A program made the translations under genes and the position numbers. Shown one piece after another: positions 51,840-58,532 of a stretch of 58,532 nt of DNA. The notes below the pieces were generated by a model. The model did not search any database and was not told the origin of the DNA. It saw only the letters and a program-made list of their open reading frames with translations. Within the stretch, counting starts at the first letter, position 1. Each line of letters starts with the position of its first letter. Origin of the DNA: Thioalkalivibrio sulfidiphilus. Its GTDB lineage: Bacteria; Pseudomonadota; Gammaproteobacteria; Ectothiorhodospirales; Ectothiorhodospiraceae. The stretch is taken from NCBI RefSeq assembly GCF_000377945.1, contig NZ_KB898936.1, positions 13,455 through 71,986 on the forward strand, read 5' to 3'.

Positions 51840-52139
51840 TCAGCGGGCGTCGGGGCGTTCGCCGCGCACCACGGTGTGCAGAACGAAGGGACCTTCGAAG
51901 AACACGGAATAACCGTTGTAGTCCCAGCGGCTGATGGGGGGCTCGCCCACGGCGGGATGGCGGGTCTCGGGTTCGCCGAAGCGGGCCAGCACGGTGCGTT
52001 CATGCATGCCGCGGGTGGGCTGTTCGTCCATCTCCACCACCACCGGCTTGCCGTCGATCAGCAGCACGTCGGCCGTTGCGGGCAAGCTGGCAAGCACGAG
52101 GGCCGACAGGCCGAACAGGAATCCGCGTACAATGAACAT
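51840..52139 (-). CDS. Small exported protein of unknown function
   Basis: The 99-residue protein has a signal peptide (FLFGLSALVLASLPATADV) and a mature part of about 75 residues including PTRGMHERTVLARFGEPETR and DYNGYSVFFEG, reminiscent of the short periplasmic/outer-membrane proteins with a SmpA-like turn. A GGGAG site 7 bases upstream selects 52139 over 52154. First gene of a probable operon with aguA. Function not known. Confidence 0.8.
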   Translation of the reverse strand: MFIVRGFLFGLSALVLASLPATADVLLIDGKPVVVEMDEQPTRGMHERTVLARFGEPETRHPAVGEPPISRWDYNGYSVFFEGPFVLHTVVRGERPDAR

Positions 52140-52302
52140 GATGCACTCCCGCATGCTGGGTAAGGTCGATGCACTGACTATAGCATTGGACCCTGCTTCA
52201 GGAAACCATCCCAGGTTGTTGAGCCGACAACATTTTTCACCGCCGGTTCCTTGACACCCGTCACGGTGTCGAACCGCACCACATCAGCGACGGAAACCCG
52301 CC

Positions 52303-53016
52303 ATGGAGTTCGACCCTCCACTCATCGAGGCGACGCTGCTGCGCCGCTACAAGCGTTTTCTGGCCGACGTGCGCACCCCGGACGGCCGTGAGTTCACCGC
52401 CCACTGCCCCAATACCGGCTCCATGATGGGTTGCATGGAACCCGGGTCCCGGGTGTGGCTGAGCCATTCCCCGGATCCCAGGCGCAAGTACGCCCACACC
52501 TGGCAACTGGTGGAGTCAGGGGATGCCCTGGTGGGCATCAACACGGGCCTTTCCAACCGGCTGGTCGAGGAGGCCATCGGCAGAGGCCTGATCGCTGAGC
52601 TGGCCGGTTGGCCCGGTCTGCGCCGGGAGGTGCGTTACGGGGATCAGGGCAGCCGCATCGACCTGCTGCTCGAGGACGGGGATCACCGCTGCTATGTGGA
52701 GGTCAAGAACGTGACCGCCGCGGTCAGTGAGGGCGTGGCCATCTTCCCCGATGCGGTCTCTGCCCGGGGCAGCAAGCATCTGGAGGAACTCATGCTTATG
52801 GTCCGTAAAGGCCACCAGGCGGCGCTGGTGTTCTGCGTGCAGCGGGGCGACGTGCATACGGTGCGGCCCGCCGATGCCATCGATCCCCTGTACGGACAGC
52901 GCCTGCGCGAGGCGGCGCAGGCCGGTGTGCGGGTGCTGGCCTGTGGCGCCCGTGTCTGGCCCGGCGGTGTGCTGCTCGAGCGTGTGCTCGACGTGGATCT
53001 GAGCCGCGCCGGATAA
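52303..53016 (+). CDS. sfsA: SfsA-family protein (sugar fermentation stimulation homologue)
   Basis: The 237-residue protein has an N-terminal OB-like domain (LLRRYKRFLADVRTPDGREF, HCPNTGSMMGC) and a nuclease-like C-terminal domain (RIDLLLEDG, CYVEVKNVT, FPDAVSARGSKHLEEL) with the conserved acidic and Lys residues. SfsA proteins bind DNA and may act as nucleases; the biological role is uncertain. Single gene, with a CATCAGCGACGGA region upstream and no obvious promoter. Confidence 0.94.
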   Translation: MEFDPPLIEATLLRRYKRFLADVRTPDGREFTAHCPNTGSMMGCMEPGSRVWLSHSPDPRRKYAHTWQLVESGDALVGINTGLSNRLVEEAIGRGLIAELAGWPGLRREVRYGDQGSRIDLLLEDGDHRCYVEVKNVTAAVSEGVAIFPDAVSARGSKHLEELMLMVRKGHQAALVFCVQRGDVHTVRPADAIDPLYGQRLREAAQAGVRVLACGARVWPGGVLLERVLDVDLSRAG

Positions 53017-53089
53017 AAAGCCATGAATCCATGCCCAATTCCCCGTGTCGCCGCTGTATCGGCCCGCCCGGCTGTGATTTAATCCGCGC

Positions 53090-54337
53090 ATGTTTCGTCC
53101 CCTCGAACTCTACATCGGCCTGCGTTACACCCGCGCCAAGCGCCGCAACCACTTCATCTCCTTCATCTCCCTGATCTCCATGGCGGGGATTGCCCTGGGG
53201 GTGACGGCGCTGATTACCGTGCTGTCGGTGATGAACGGCTTCGAGAAGGAGCTGCGCGAGCGCATCCTCGGCATGGTCTCCCATGCCACCATCAGCGATT
53301 TCTCCGGGCGCCTGGCGGACTGGCAGACCCTGGCGGCACGCATCGAGGGCGAACCCCGGGTACTGGGCGCGGCCCCCTTCATCCAGGCCGAGGGCATGCT
53401 CCAGGGCCAGGGTCAGGTGAGCGGCGCCCTGATCCGCGGCATCCTGCCGGAGCGGGAGAAGCACGTGTCCCGTGTGGCCGAGCACATCAAGTTCGGCAGC
53501 ATGGAGGCGCTTCGCGGCGGCGAGTACGGCGTGGTGCTGGGCAAGGAACTGGCGGCGAGCCTGGGCGCCGGGGTGGGCGACCGGGTGACCCTGGTGACCC
53601 CCCAGGCCACGGTCACCCCCGCCGGTGTGATGCCCCGGTTGCGGCGCCTCCTGGTGGTGGGCGTGTTCGAGGTGGGCATGTATGAATATGACCGTAGTAC
53701 CGCCTTCATGCACCTGGACGACGCGCGCCGGGTGTTCCAGTACGAGGACAACGTCACCGGTCTGCGCCTGAAGATGGACGACATGATGCGCGCCCCCTTC
53801 ATCGCCCGGGACCTGGCCGATCGTCTGGGCGGGCGCTACTGGGTCAGCGACTGGACCCGCCAGCACGCCAACTTCTTCCGCGCCGTGCGCACCGAGAAGA
53901 CGGTGATGTTCATCATCCTGTCGCTGATCGTCGCCGTGGCTGCCTTTAACATCGTCTCCACCCTGGTGATGGTGGTCACCGACAAGCAGGCGGACATCGC
54001 CATCCTGCGCACCCTGGGCCTGTCGCCCGCCTCGGTGATGGGGGTGTTCATGGTGCAGGGCACCCTGATCGGCCTGGTGGGCACCGCCTTCGGCATAGCG
54101 GGCGGCGTGACGCTCGCGCTCAACGTGGAGACCATCGTGCCCGCCATCGAGCAGATGCTGGGCATGCAGTTCCTGCCCGCCGACGTCTATTACATCAGCG
54201 ACCTGCCCTCGGATTTGAAGGGCTTCGACGTCATGCGGGTCGGCGTGCTGGCCTTCCTGCTCACGGTGCTGGCCACCCTTTACCCGGCCTGGCGGGCCTC
54301 CCGGACCCAGCCCGCCGAGGCCCTGCGGTACGAGTGA
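53090..54337 (+). CDS. LolC/LolE-family lipoprotein-releasing permease
   Basis: The 415-residue inner-membrane protein starts [21 protein letters not shown], has one N-terminal helix, a large periplasmic domain (about residues 45-270) and three C-terminal helices ([40 protein letters not shown]). With LolD it extracts outer-membrane lipoproteins for LolA. Only one permease gene precedes lolD here and none follows, so this may be the LolF type that acts as a homodimer. It ends one base before the lolD start. Confidence 0.92.
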   Translation: MFRPLELYIGLRYTRAKRRNHFISFISLISMAGIALGVTALITVLSVMNGFEKELRERILGMVSHATISDFSGRLADWQTLAARIEGEPRVLGAAPFIQAEGMLQGQGQVSGALIRGILPEREKHVSRVAEHIKFGSMEALRGGEYGVVLGKELAASLGAGVGDRVTLVTPQATVTPAGVMPRLRRLLVVGVFEVGMYEYDRSTAFMHLDDARRVFQYEDNVTGLRLKMDDMMRAPFIARDLADRLGGRYWVSDWTRQHANFFRAVRTEKTVMFIILSLIVAVAAFNIVSTLVMVVTDKQADIAILRTLGLSPASVMGVFMVQGTLIGLVGTAFGIAGGVTLALNVETIVPAIEQMLGMQFLPADVYYISDLPSDLKGFDVMRVGVLAFLLTVLATLYPAWRASRTQPAEALRYE

Positions 54338-54338
54338 C

Positions 54339-55031
54339 ATGGTGGATACCGATTTCCATAACGGCCCGGTGATCGAGGCCACGGGACTGAGCCGCATCTT
54401 CGACGAGGGCGGCCTCAAGGCCCGTGTGCTAGAGCACGTGAATCTGACCGTACAGCCCGGCGAGCGGGTGGCCATTGTGGGTGCCTCGGGCAGCGGCAAG
54501 AGCACCCTGCTGCACCTGCTGGGCGGTCTTGACAGGCCCACGGCGGGCACCGTGAAGGTGTGCGGCGTGGACATGAGCCGCCTGGGTGATGCCGCCCGGG
54601 GACGGTTGCGCAACCAGCACCTGGGCTTCATCTACCAGTTCCATCACCTGTTGCCCGAGTTCACGGCGCTGGAGAACGTGGCCATGCCCATGCTCATCCG
54701 AGGCATGCATCCCACCGCCGCCGCCGACCGGGCCCGGCACCTGCTGGAGCGGGTGGGCATGACCAATCGCCTGGAGCACAAGCCCGGCGAACTCTCCGGC
54801 GGCGAGCGCCAAAGGGCGGCCATTGCCCGCGCCCTGATCACCGAGCCCCAGGCGGTGCTGGCCGACGAGCCCACCGGCAACCTGGACAGCAAGCGCGCCG
54901 AGGACATCTACCAGCTGATGATGCGCCTCAACCGTTCCTCCGGCACCGCCCTGGTGATCGTCACCCACGACATGCGCCTGGCGGAGAAGATGGACCGGGT
55001 GCTGACCCTGGTGGACGGTAGATTGGGGTGA
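54339..55031 (+). CDS. lolD: LolD, lipoprotein-release ABC ATPase
   Basis: The 230-residue ATPase has Walker [18 protein letters not shown], the LolD-type [18 protein letters not shown], signature [16 protein letters not shown] and Walker [13 protein letters not shown]. It energises the adjacent permease. The TGA stop is inside the sequence GGGGTGAGGG, the first unit of the repeat block that follows. Confidence 0.96.
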   Translation: MVDTDFHNGPVIEATGLSRIFDEGGLKARVLEHVNLTVQPGERVAIVGASGSGKSTLLHLLGGLDRPTAGTVKVCGVDMSRLGDAARGRLRNQHLGFIYQFHHLLPEFTALENVAMPMLIRGMHPTAAADRARHLLERVGMTNRLEHKPGELSGGERQRAAIARALITEPQAVLADEPTGNLDSKRAEDIYQLMMRLNRSSGTALVIVTHDMRLAEKMDRVLTLVDGRLG

Positions 55032-55080
55032 GGGTAGATCGGCGTGAGGGGTGAAGGGTGAGGGGTGAGGCGTAAAGCAC
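55021..55080. repeat. Heptamer-type block overlapping the lolD stop
   Basis: GGGGTGAGGGTAGATCGGCG, then GTGAGGG, GTGAAGG, GTGAGGG and GTGAGGC units. It is the inverted counterpart of the array at 55081-55241 and carries TGA, TAG and TAA in all frames on the lolD strand. Confidence 0.85.
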
Positions 55081-55241
55081 TTACCCCTCACCCCTCACCC
55101 CTCACTCCTCACTCCTCACTCCTCACTCCTCACTCCTCACTCCTTACCCCTTACCCCTTACCCCTTACCCCTTACCCCTTACCCCTTACCCCTTACCCCT
55201 TACCCCTTACCCCTTACCCCTTACCCCTTACCCCTTACCCC
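55081..55241. repeat. 23-unit heptamer array overlapping the DUF2062 gene stop
   Basis: Exactly 23 units in register: TTACCCC, TCACCCC twice, TCACTCC six times, TTACCCC fourteen times. On the minus strand each unit holds a TAA or TGA. The last unit (55235-55241) supplies the TAA stop and Gly codon of the DUF2062 gene. Confidence 0.97.
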
Positions 55242-55759
55242 TCTGCCTTCTTGCCGCGCCGACGCCAGTTGATCCGGCTCAGGATGTGCAGGCGCCACAA
55301 CACCCGGACGGCTACGTAACCGGCGATCGCCGCCACGGTGGCCATGATCAGGCTGCCCACCAGCAGGGGCTTCCAGATGATCAGCAGCTCCTGGGTGAAC
55401 CATTGCAGGCTCAGTTCAAAGGAAAAGCCCACCCGGGGCAGGTCCAGCACCTTGCGGCCGATGGTGTAGGCGGTGTAGTAGATGGGGCCCATGGTGAGCG
55501 GATTGGTGATCCACACCAGCAAGACCGAGATGGGCAGGTTCACCCGCAACATGATGGCGATCAGGGCCGAGATGATCATCTGGAAGGGCAGGGGCAGCAG
55601 GGCGATGAACAGGCCCACCGCGAAGGCACCGGCCACGGAACGCCGGTTCATGTGCCAGAGGTTGGGGTCGTGCAGCAGGGTGCCCAGGAAGCGCAGCGAC
55701 TGGTGATCTCTCACACGATGGTAGGCGGGGAACAGTCGCTTGATGATCTTCTTGGCCAT
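55235..55759 (-). CDS. DUF2062 inner-membrane protein
   Basis: The 174-residue protein has a basic N-terminus, then RSVAGAFAVGLFIALLPLPF-Q, LPISVLLVWITNPLTMGPIY and a C-terminal helix pair, the DUF2062 pattern. The function of the family is not established. It is convergent with lolD and divergent from comEC, as in several gammaproteobacteria. The stop codon is part of a heptamer array. Confidence 0.9.
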   Translation of the reverse strand: MAKKIIKRLFPAYHRVRDHQSLRFLGTLLHDPNLWHMNRRSVAGAFAVGLFIALLPLPFQMIISALIAIMLRVNLPISVLLVWITNPLTMGPIYYTAYTIGRKVLDLPRVGFSFELSLQWFTQELLIIWKPLLVGSLIMATVAAIAGYVAVRVLWRLHILSRINWRRRGKKAEG

Positions 55760-55840
55760 GGACGGCGGTCGGAGGTTTGAGTTTCAATCCATCGTACAGG
55801 TCATGGTAGACCGGATTCGTGACATCCCAAGGAGGGGATC

Positions 55841-58153
55841 ATGCCGATACTGGCCCTGGGCTTCCTGCTCGGCGTCTGGTTGCTGCAACTCCAGGCCCAT
55901 CTTCCATCCTCCGTTTGGATGTTATCAGCCGTACCCGCCGTGCTGCTCGGCGGGGCGCTATTGTACAGTCCGGGCGCCCGGAGTCACCGTGTCATCGTTC
56001 GGGCACTGCTGTGGCTGCTGGTTGCCGTGCCTGCCGGCTTTGCCTGGGCGTTGTTCGACGCGGGCCGTCGCCCGGATCCGCCGTCCGCGGATCTGCGTCA
56101 CGACGGGATCTTCGAGGGCCGCATCGTCTCCCTCCCCGTGGTCTATGACCATTCCACGCGCTTCCTGTTCGAAATTCCGGCTCCCGACGGGACGCAAACA
56201 CTTCGCCTGCGGGTCTCCTGGTATGGAAGGGTTCCGGATCTGAGGCCGGGTGAAACCTGGCGGCTGCACCTGCGCCTGCGTGCGCCCCGCGGCTTCATGA
56301 ACCCCGGGGGATTCGACTACGAGGGCTGGCTGCGCCAGCAAGGGGTCTGGGCGGTGGCCACGGTGCGCGCGGACCCGGACAACCAGCGACTGGAAGCGGC
56401 CCGTGGTCTGTCCGGCGGCGTGGACCGCCTGCGCCAGCGCATCATCGAAGGGCTGGACCGAACGCCGGGGGAGGCCCGCTTCGCAGGTGTGCTCATGGCC
56501 CTCGCGGTGGGCCATCGCGCCCGGATTCCCGACGAGCACTGGTCGGTGTTCCTGGCCACGGGCACCAACCACCTGATGGCCATCTCGGGCCTGCACATCG
56601 GCCTGATGGCGGGCCTGGGTTACGGCCTGGTCAATCTGCTGTGGCGTCGCCAGCCGGTCCTCGCTCTGCGTCTCCCGGCCCAGCGGGCGGGCGCCCTGGC
56701 GGCGGTCCTCACCGGGGCCTTCTATGCCATGCTCGCGGGTTTCGCCGTACCTACCCAGCGGGCCCTGGTGATGCTCTGCGTGGTCATGCTCGCCGTGTGG
56801 CTCGGGCGCACCGGACAGCCATGGCGCGTGTTGTCCCTGGCACTCATCGCGGTGCTGCTGTGGGACCCCGGTGCAGTGCTGGGGGCCGGGTTCTGGCTCT
56901 CCTTCGGCGCTGTGGCGGTGATCCTGCTCTCCCTGACGGGGCGCCTGCGCCCGCCCATGGGCTGGCGGGCCGCCGCCCGCATCCAGGTGCTGGTCGCCCT
57001 GGGGCTGACGCCCCTGCTGCTCGTGTTCTTCAGCCAGACCTCGGTGGTGGCGCCCCTGGCCAATCTGCTGGCGGTGCCCTGGGTGGGGCTGCTGGTGGTG
57101 CCTCTGACCCTGTTCTCGGCGGCGCTCACGCTCCTGCATCCGCTCGCGGGCCTGCCCGTTGCCTGGCTGGCGGATGGGCTGATGGGTCTCATCTGGATCT
57201 GGCTCGAGTTTCTTGCCAGCCTGCCCTTTGCCCGCTGGTATGCCTCGCGTCCTGCCTGGGCCCTGGCCCTGGCGGCACTGGGGATTGCCCTGTGGCTGCT
57301 GCCACGGGGGTTGCCGGGCCGGATGCTGGCGCCGGTGCTGTGTCTGCCGCTGCTCTGGCCGCCGTCGCCGGAACTGCCCGAGGGCGGGTTGCGCCTGACC
57401 CTGCTGGACGTGGGGCAGGGGCTTGCCGCGGTGGTCCAGACTCGCCATCACACCCTGGTCTATGACACCGGGCCCGGTTTCCCCTCGGGCTTCGACACGG
57501 GACAGTCGGTGGTGGTGCCGTTTCTGCGTCACCAGGGCGTGGCGCGGGTGGACCGGCTGCTCATCAGCCACGGCGACAACGACCACGCGGGCGGGGCTCA
57601 GAGCGTCATCGACCTGATCCCGGTCAAGAAGGTCCAGGGTACCTGGGGCCTGCGCCAGACCCGCGTCCCGGCAATCCCTTGCGAGCGGGGCATGGCCTGG
57701 CGCTGGGACGGTGTGGATTTCCGCATCCTGCATCCGCCGCCCTACTGGGGTGACGACAACATCTCCTCCTGCGTGTTGCAGGTGGAGGGGCCGGGTGGCA
57801 GGGTGCTGCTGCCCGGTGACGTGGACGGTCTCGGCGAGGTGGTGCTGCTGGATTTCGCGGCAGAGGGCTTGCGTAGTGATGTACTGGTACTACCCCATCA
57901 CGGCGCTCGGGACGCGGCCAGCGACACCTTCCTGGACCGGGTGTCACCCACTCTGGCGCTGGTGGGGGCGGGATTCAACAACCGTTTCGGCCATCCCGAT
58001 GCATCGGTGCGCGAGCGGCTGGACATTCGCGGCATTCCCTTGCGCGGCACGGCGGAGGAGGGCGCCATCCGCGTGGATCTGCTGCCCGGAGAGCCGCTGC
58101 ACAGCCCGCCGGGATGGCGCATCACGGCACGGCGCTACTGGCACAGCGAGTGA
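55841..58153 (+). CDS. comEC: ComEC/Rec2 DNA uptake channel protein
   Basis: The 770-residue inner-membrane protein has an N-terminal OB-like domain (DGIFEGRIVSLPVVYD), the competence domain (GTNHLMAISGLHIGLMAG, about residues 240-260, with about nine further helices), and a C-terminal metallo-beta-lactamase domain (LLDVGQGLAAVVQT, LLISHGDNDHAGGAQ, VLPHHGARDAASD). It imports single-stranded DNA in transformation; the nuclease-like domain may degrade the other strand. The ATG has AAGGAGGGG upstream. A repeat hairpin starts right after the TGA. Confidence 0.95.
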   Translation: MPILALGFLLGVWLLQLQAHLPSSVWMLSAVPAVLLGGALLYSPGARSHRVIVRALLWLLVAVPAGFAWALFDAGRRPDPPSADLRHDGIFEGRIVSLPVVYDHSTRFLFEIPAPDGTQTLRLRVSWYGRVPDLRPGETWRLHLRLRAPRGFMNPGGFDYEGWLRQQGVWAVATVRADPDNQRLEAARGLSGGVDRLRQRIIEGLDRTPGEARFAGVLMALAVGHRARIPDEHWSVFLATGTNHLMAISGLHIGLMAGLGYGLVNLLWRRQPVLALRLPAQRAGALAAVLTGAFYAMLAGFAVPTQRALVMLCVVMLAVWLGRTGQPWRVLSLALIAVLLWDPGAVLGAGFWLSFGAVAVILLSLTGRLRPPMGWRAAARIQVLVALGLTPLLLVFFSQTSVVAPLANLLAVPWVGLLVVPLTLFSAALTLLHPLAGLPVAWLADGLMGLIWIWLEFLASLPFARWYASRPAWALALAALGIALWLLPRGLPGRMLAPVLCLPLLWPPSPELPEGGLRLTLLDVGQGLAAVVQTRHHTLVYDTGPGFPSGFDTGQSVVVPFLRHQGVARVDRLLISHGDNDHAGGAQSVIDLIPVKKVQGTWGLRQTRVPAIPCERGMAWRWDGVDFRILHPPPYWGDDNISSCVLQVEGPGGRVLLPGDVDGLGEVVLLDFAAEGLRSDVLVLPHHGARDAASDTFLDRVSPTLALVGAGFNNRFGHPDASVRERLDIRGIPLRGTAEEGAIRVDLLPGEPLHSPPGWRITARRYWHSE

Positions 58154-58251
58154 GTTCAAAATTCAAGATTCAAAATTCAAAGGCGATGGCGGAGGTAGCT
58201 CAGGCATTGAAGCTACCCCACCCTTTGAATGTTGAATTTTGAATCTTGAAC
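58154..58251. repeat. Heptamer-based inverted repeat directly after comEC
   Basis: GTTCAAAATTCAAGATTCAA (from 58154) has 7-base ATTCAAA-type spacing. The right arm (58220-58251) has TTGAATG, TTGAATT, TTGAATC, TTGAACC units. It starts at the base after the comEC stop and ends where an insertion sequence seems to begin. Confidence 0.88.
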
Positions 58252-58532
58252 CCAGATTGTCCATTAGCCATTTTTCTTGAGGATGAGGCAAACTGTGGGC
58301 CATCGCGCCGCGGCTGCGGGCGCACGGGTTTCTAATGGATACCATTAGAGAAAGCCATTGCGGATCAACTGGATAGATAAAGGTCATGGCGAAATCAGTG
58401 CTTCAGGGAGAAGGATTCTCGGTCAGTTTCAGCAACCGTGAGGTCACGGCCTGGGGCGGCTTAGCGCTGCTCAAGCAAATGCTCGACAGCATGGGGTTTC
58501 GGCAAGCGGCAGCCGGCTGGGGTTTGCCCGAG
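58252..58532 (+). mobile_element. Left part of an IS1380-like insertion sequence, cut by the window end
   Basis: The transposase start at 58386 indicates an element; its left end is probably near 58252 (CCAGATTGTCCATTAGCC), just after the repeat arm. The right end and target duplication are outside the window, so the boundary is an estimate. The 134 bases before the ATG contain TTTCTAATGG and CCATTAGAGAAA as a small inverted pair. Confidence 0.5.
58386..58532 (+). CDS. Transposase N-terminus, IS1380-like (partial)
   Basis: The 49 visible residues start MAKSVLQGEGFSVSFSNREV and continue TAWGGLALLKQMLDSMGFRQ, a pattern of IS1380-family DDE transposases (T-x-WGGL ... LL). The catalytic region is beyond the window. 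The gene is open to the edge, so whether it is intact cannot be judged. Confidence 0.75.
   Translation, partial: MAKSVLQGEGFSVSFSNREVTAWGGLALLKQMLDSMGFRQAAAGWGLPE

Overview
The window is about 58.5 kb of GC-rich bacterial chromosome. Gene content and order point to a polarly flagellated gammaproteobacterium, and the run fliL-fliMNOPQR-flhB-flhA-flhF-flhG-fliA-cheYZAB-motCD-parA-cheW is the Pseudomonas/Vibrio/Ectothiorhodospiraceae arrangement. I would guess an Ectothiorhodospiraceae or Chromatiales member such as a Thioalkalivibrio relative; that is inference from composition and synteny, not from a database match.

Layout. 1-2165: a heptamer repeat array and a KpsC-type capsule Kdo transferase. 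2166-5730: a lower-GC accessory patch with three toxin-antitoxin modules (StbDE/RelBE type, Phd-PIN, VapBC), a REP-associated tyrosine transposase and many copies of its probable REP/BIME repeats, ending at the 3' end of a tRNA-Val gene. 5873-15480: a SulP anion transporter with an unusual coiled-coil insert, a MotAB stator pair, an HDOD regulator, an Aer-like PAS chemoreceptor behind a sigma-28-like promoter, a gamma-glutamylcyclotransferase-like protein and ispG. 15710-35301: the flagellar export/switch and chemotaxis supercluster, opening with a textbook sigma-54 promoter. 35370-36892 (minus): an FlhB C-domain-like protein and FliK, with a 263-bp IS630-type MITE 5 bp upstream of the fliK start. 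37276-48416: a low-molecular-weight phosphatase, RNase E, RluC, a Gph-like phosphatase, an S49 peptidase, CsiV and Mfd. 48582-52139 (minus): a DUF2892 membrane protein, a Crp/Fnr regulator, the agmatine-to-putrescine pair AguB/AguA and a small exported protein. 52303-58153: SfsA, LolC/E-type permease and LolD, a DUF2062 membrane protein and ComEC. The window closes inside an IS1380-like transposase.

How the genes work together. FliO-R, FlhA and FlhB form the export gate. FliK and FlhB (plus the FlhB-like domain) set substrate switching. FlhF and FlhG set flagellar position and number. FliA drives late genes, and FliM/FliN with CheY/CheZ/CheA/CheB/CheW control rotation of a motor that has two stator systems (MotAB and MotCD). 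The ParA-like and CheW-like pair probably place chemoreceptor arrays at the pole.

The most unusual non-coding signal is a set of heptanucleotide repeats. They sit on or immediately after stop codons of many genes, often as inverted pairs, and the stop codon itself is often part of a repeat unit. Other notable points are the MITE that appears to supply the fliK ribosome-binding site, three FliM-N-like motifs in CheA where the P2 domain would normally be, and the SulP coiled-coil insert.
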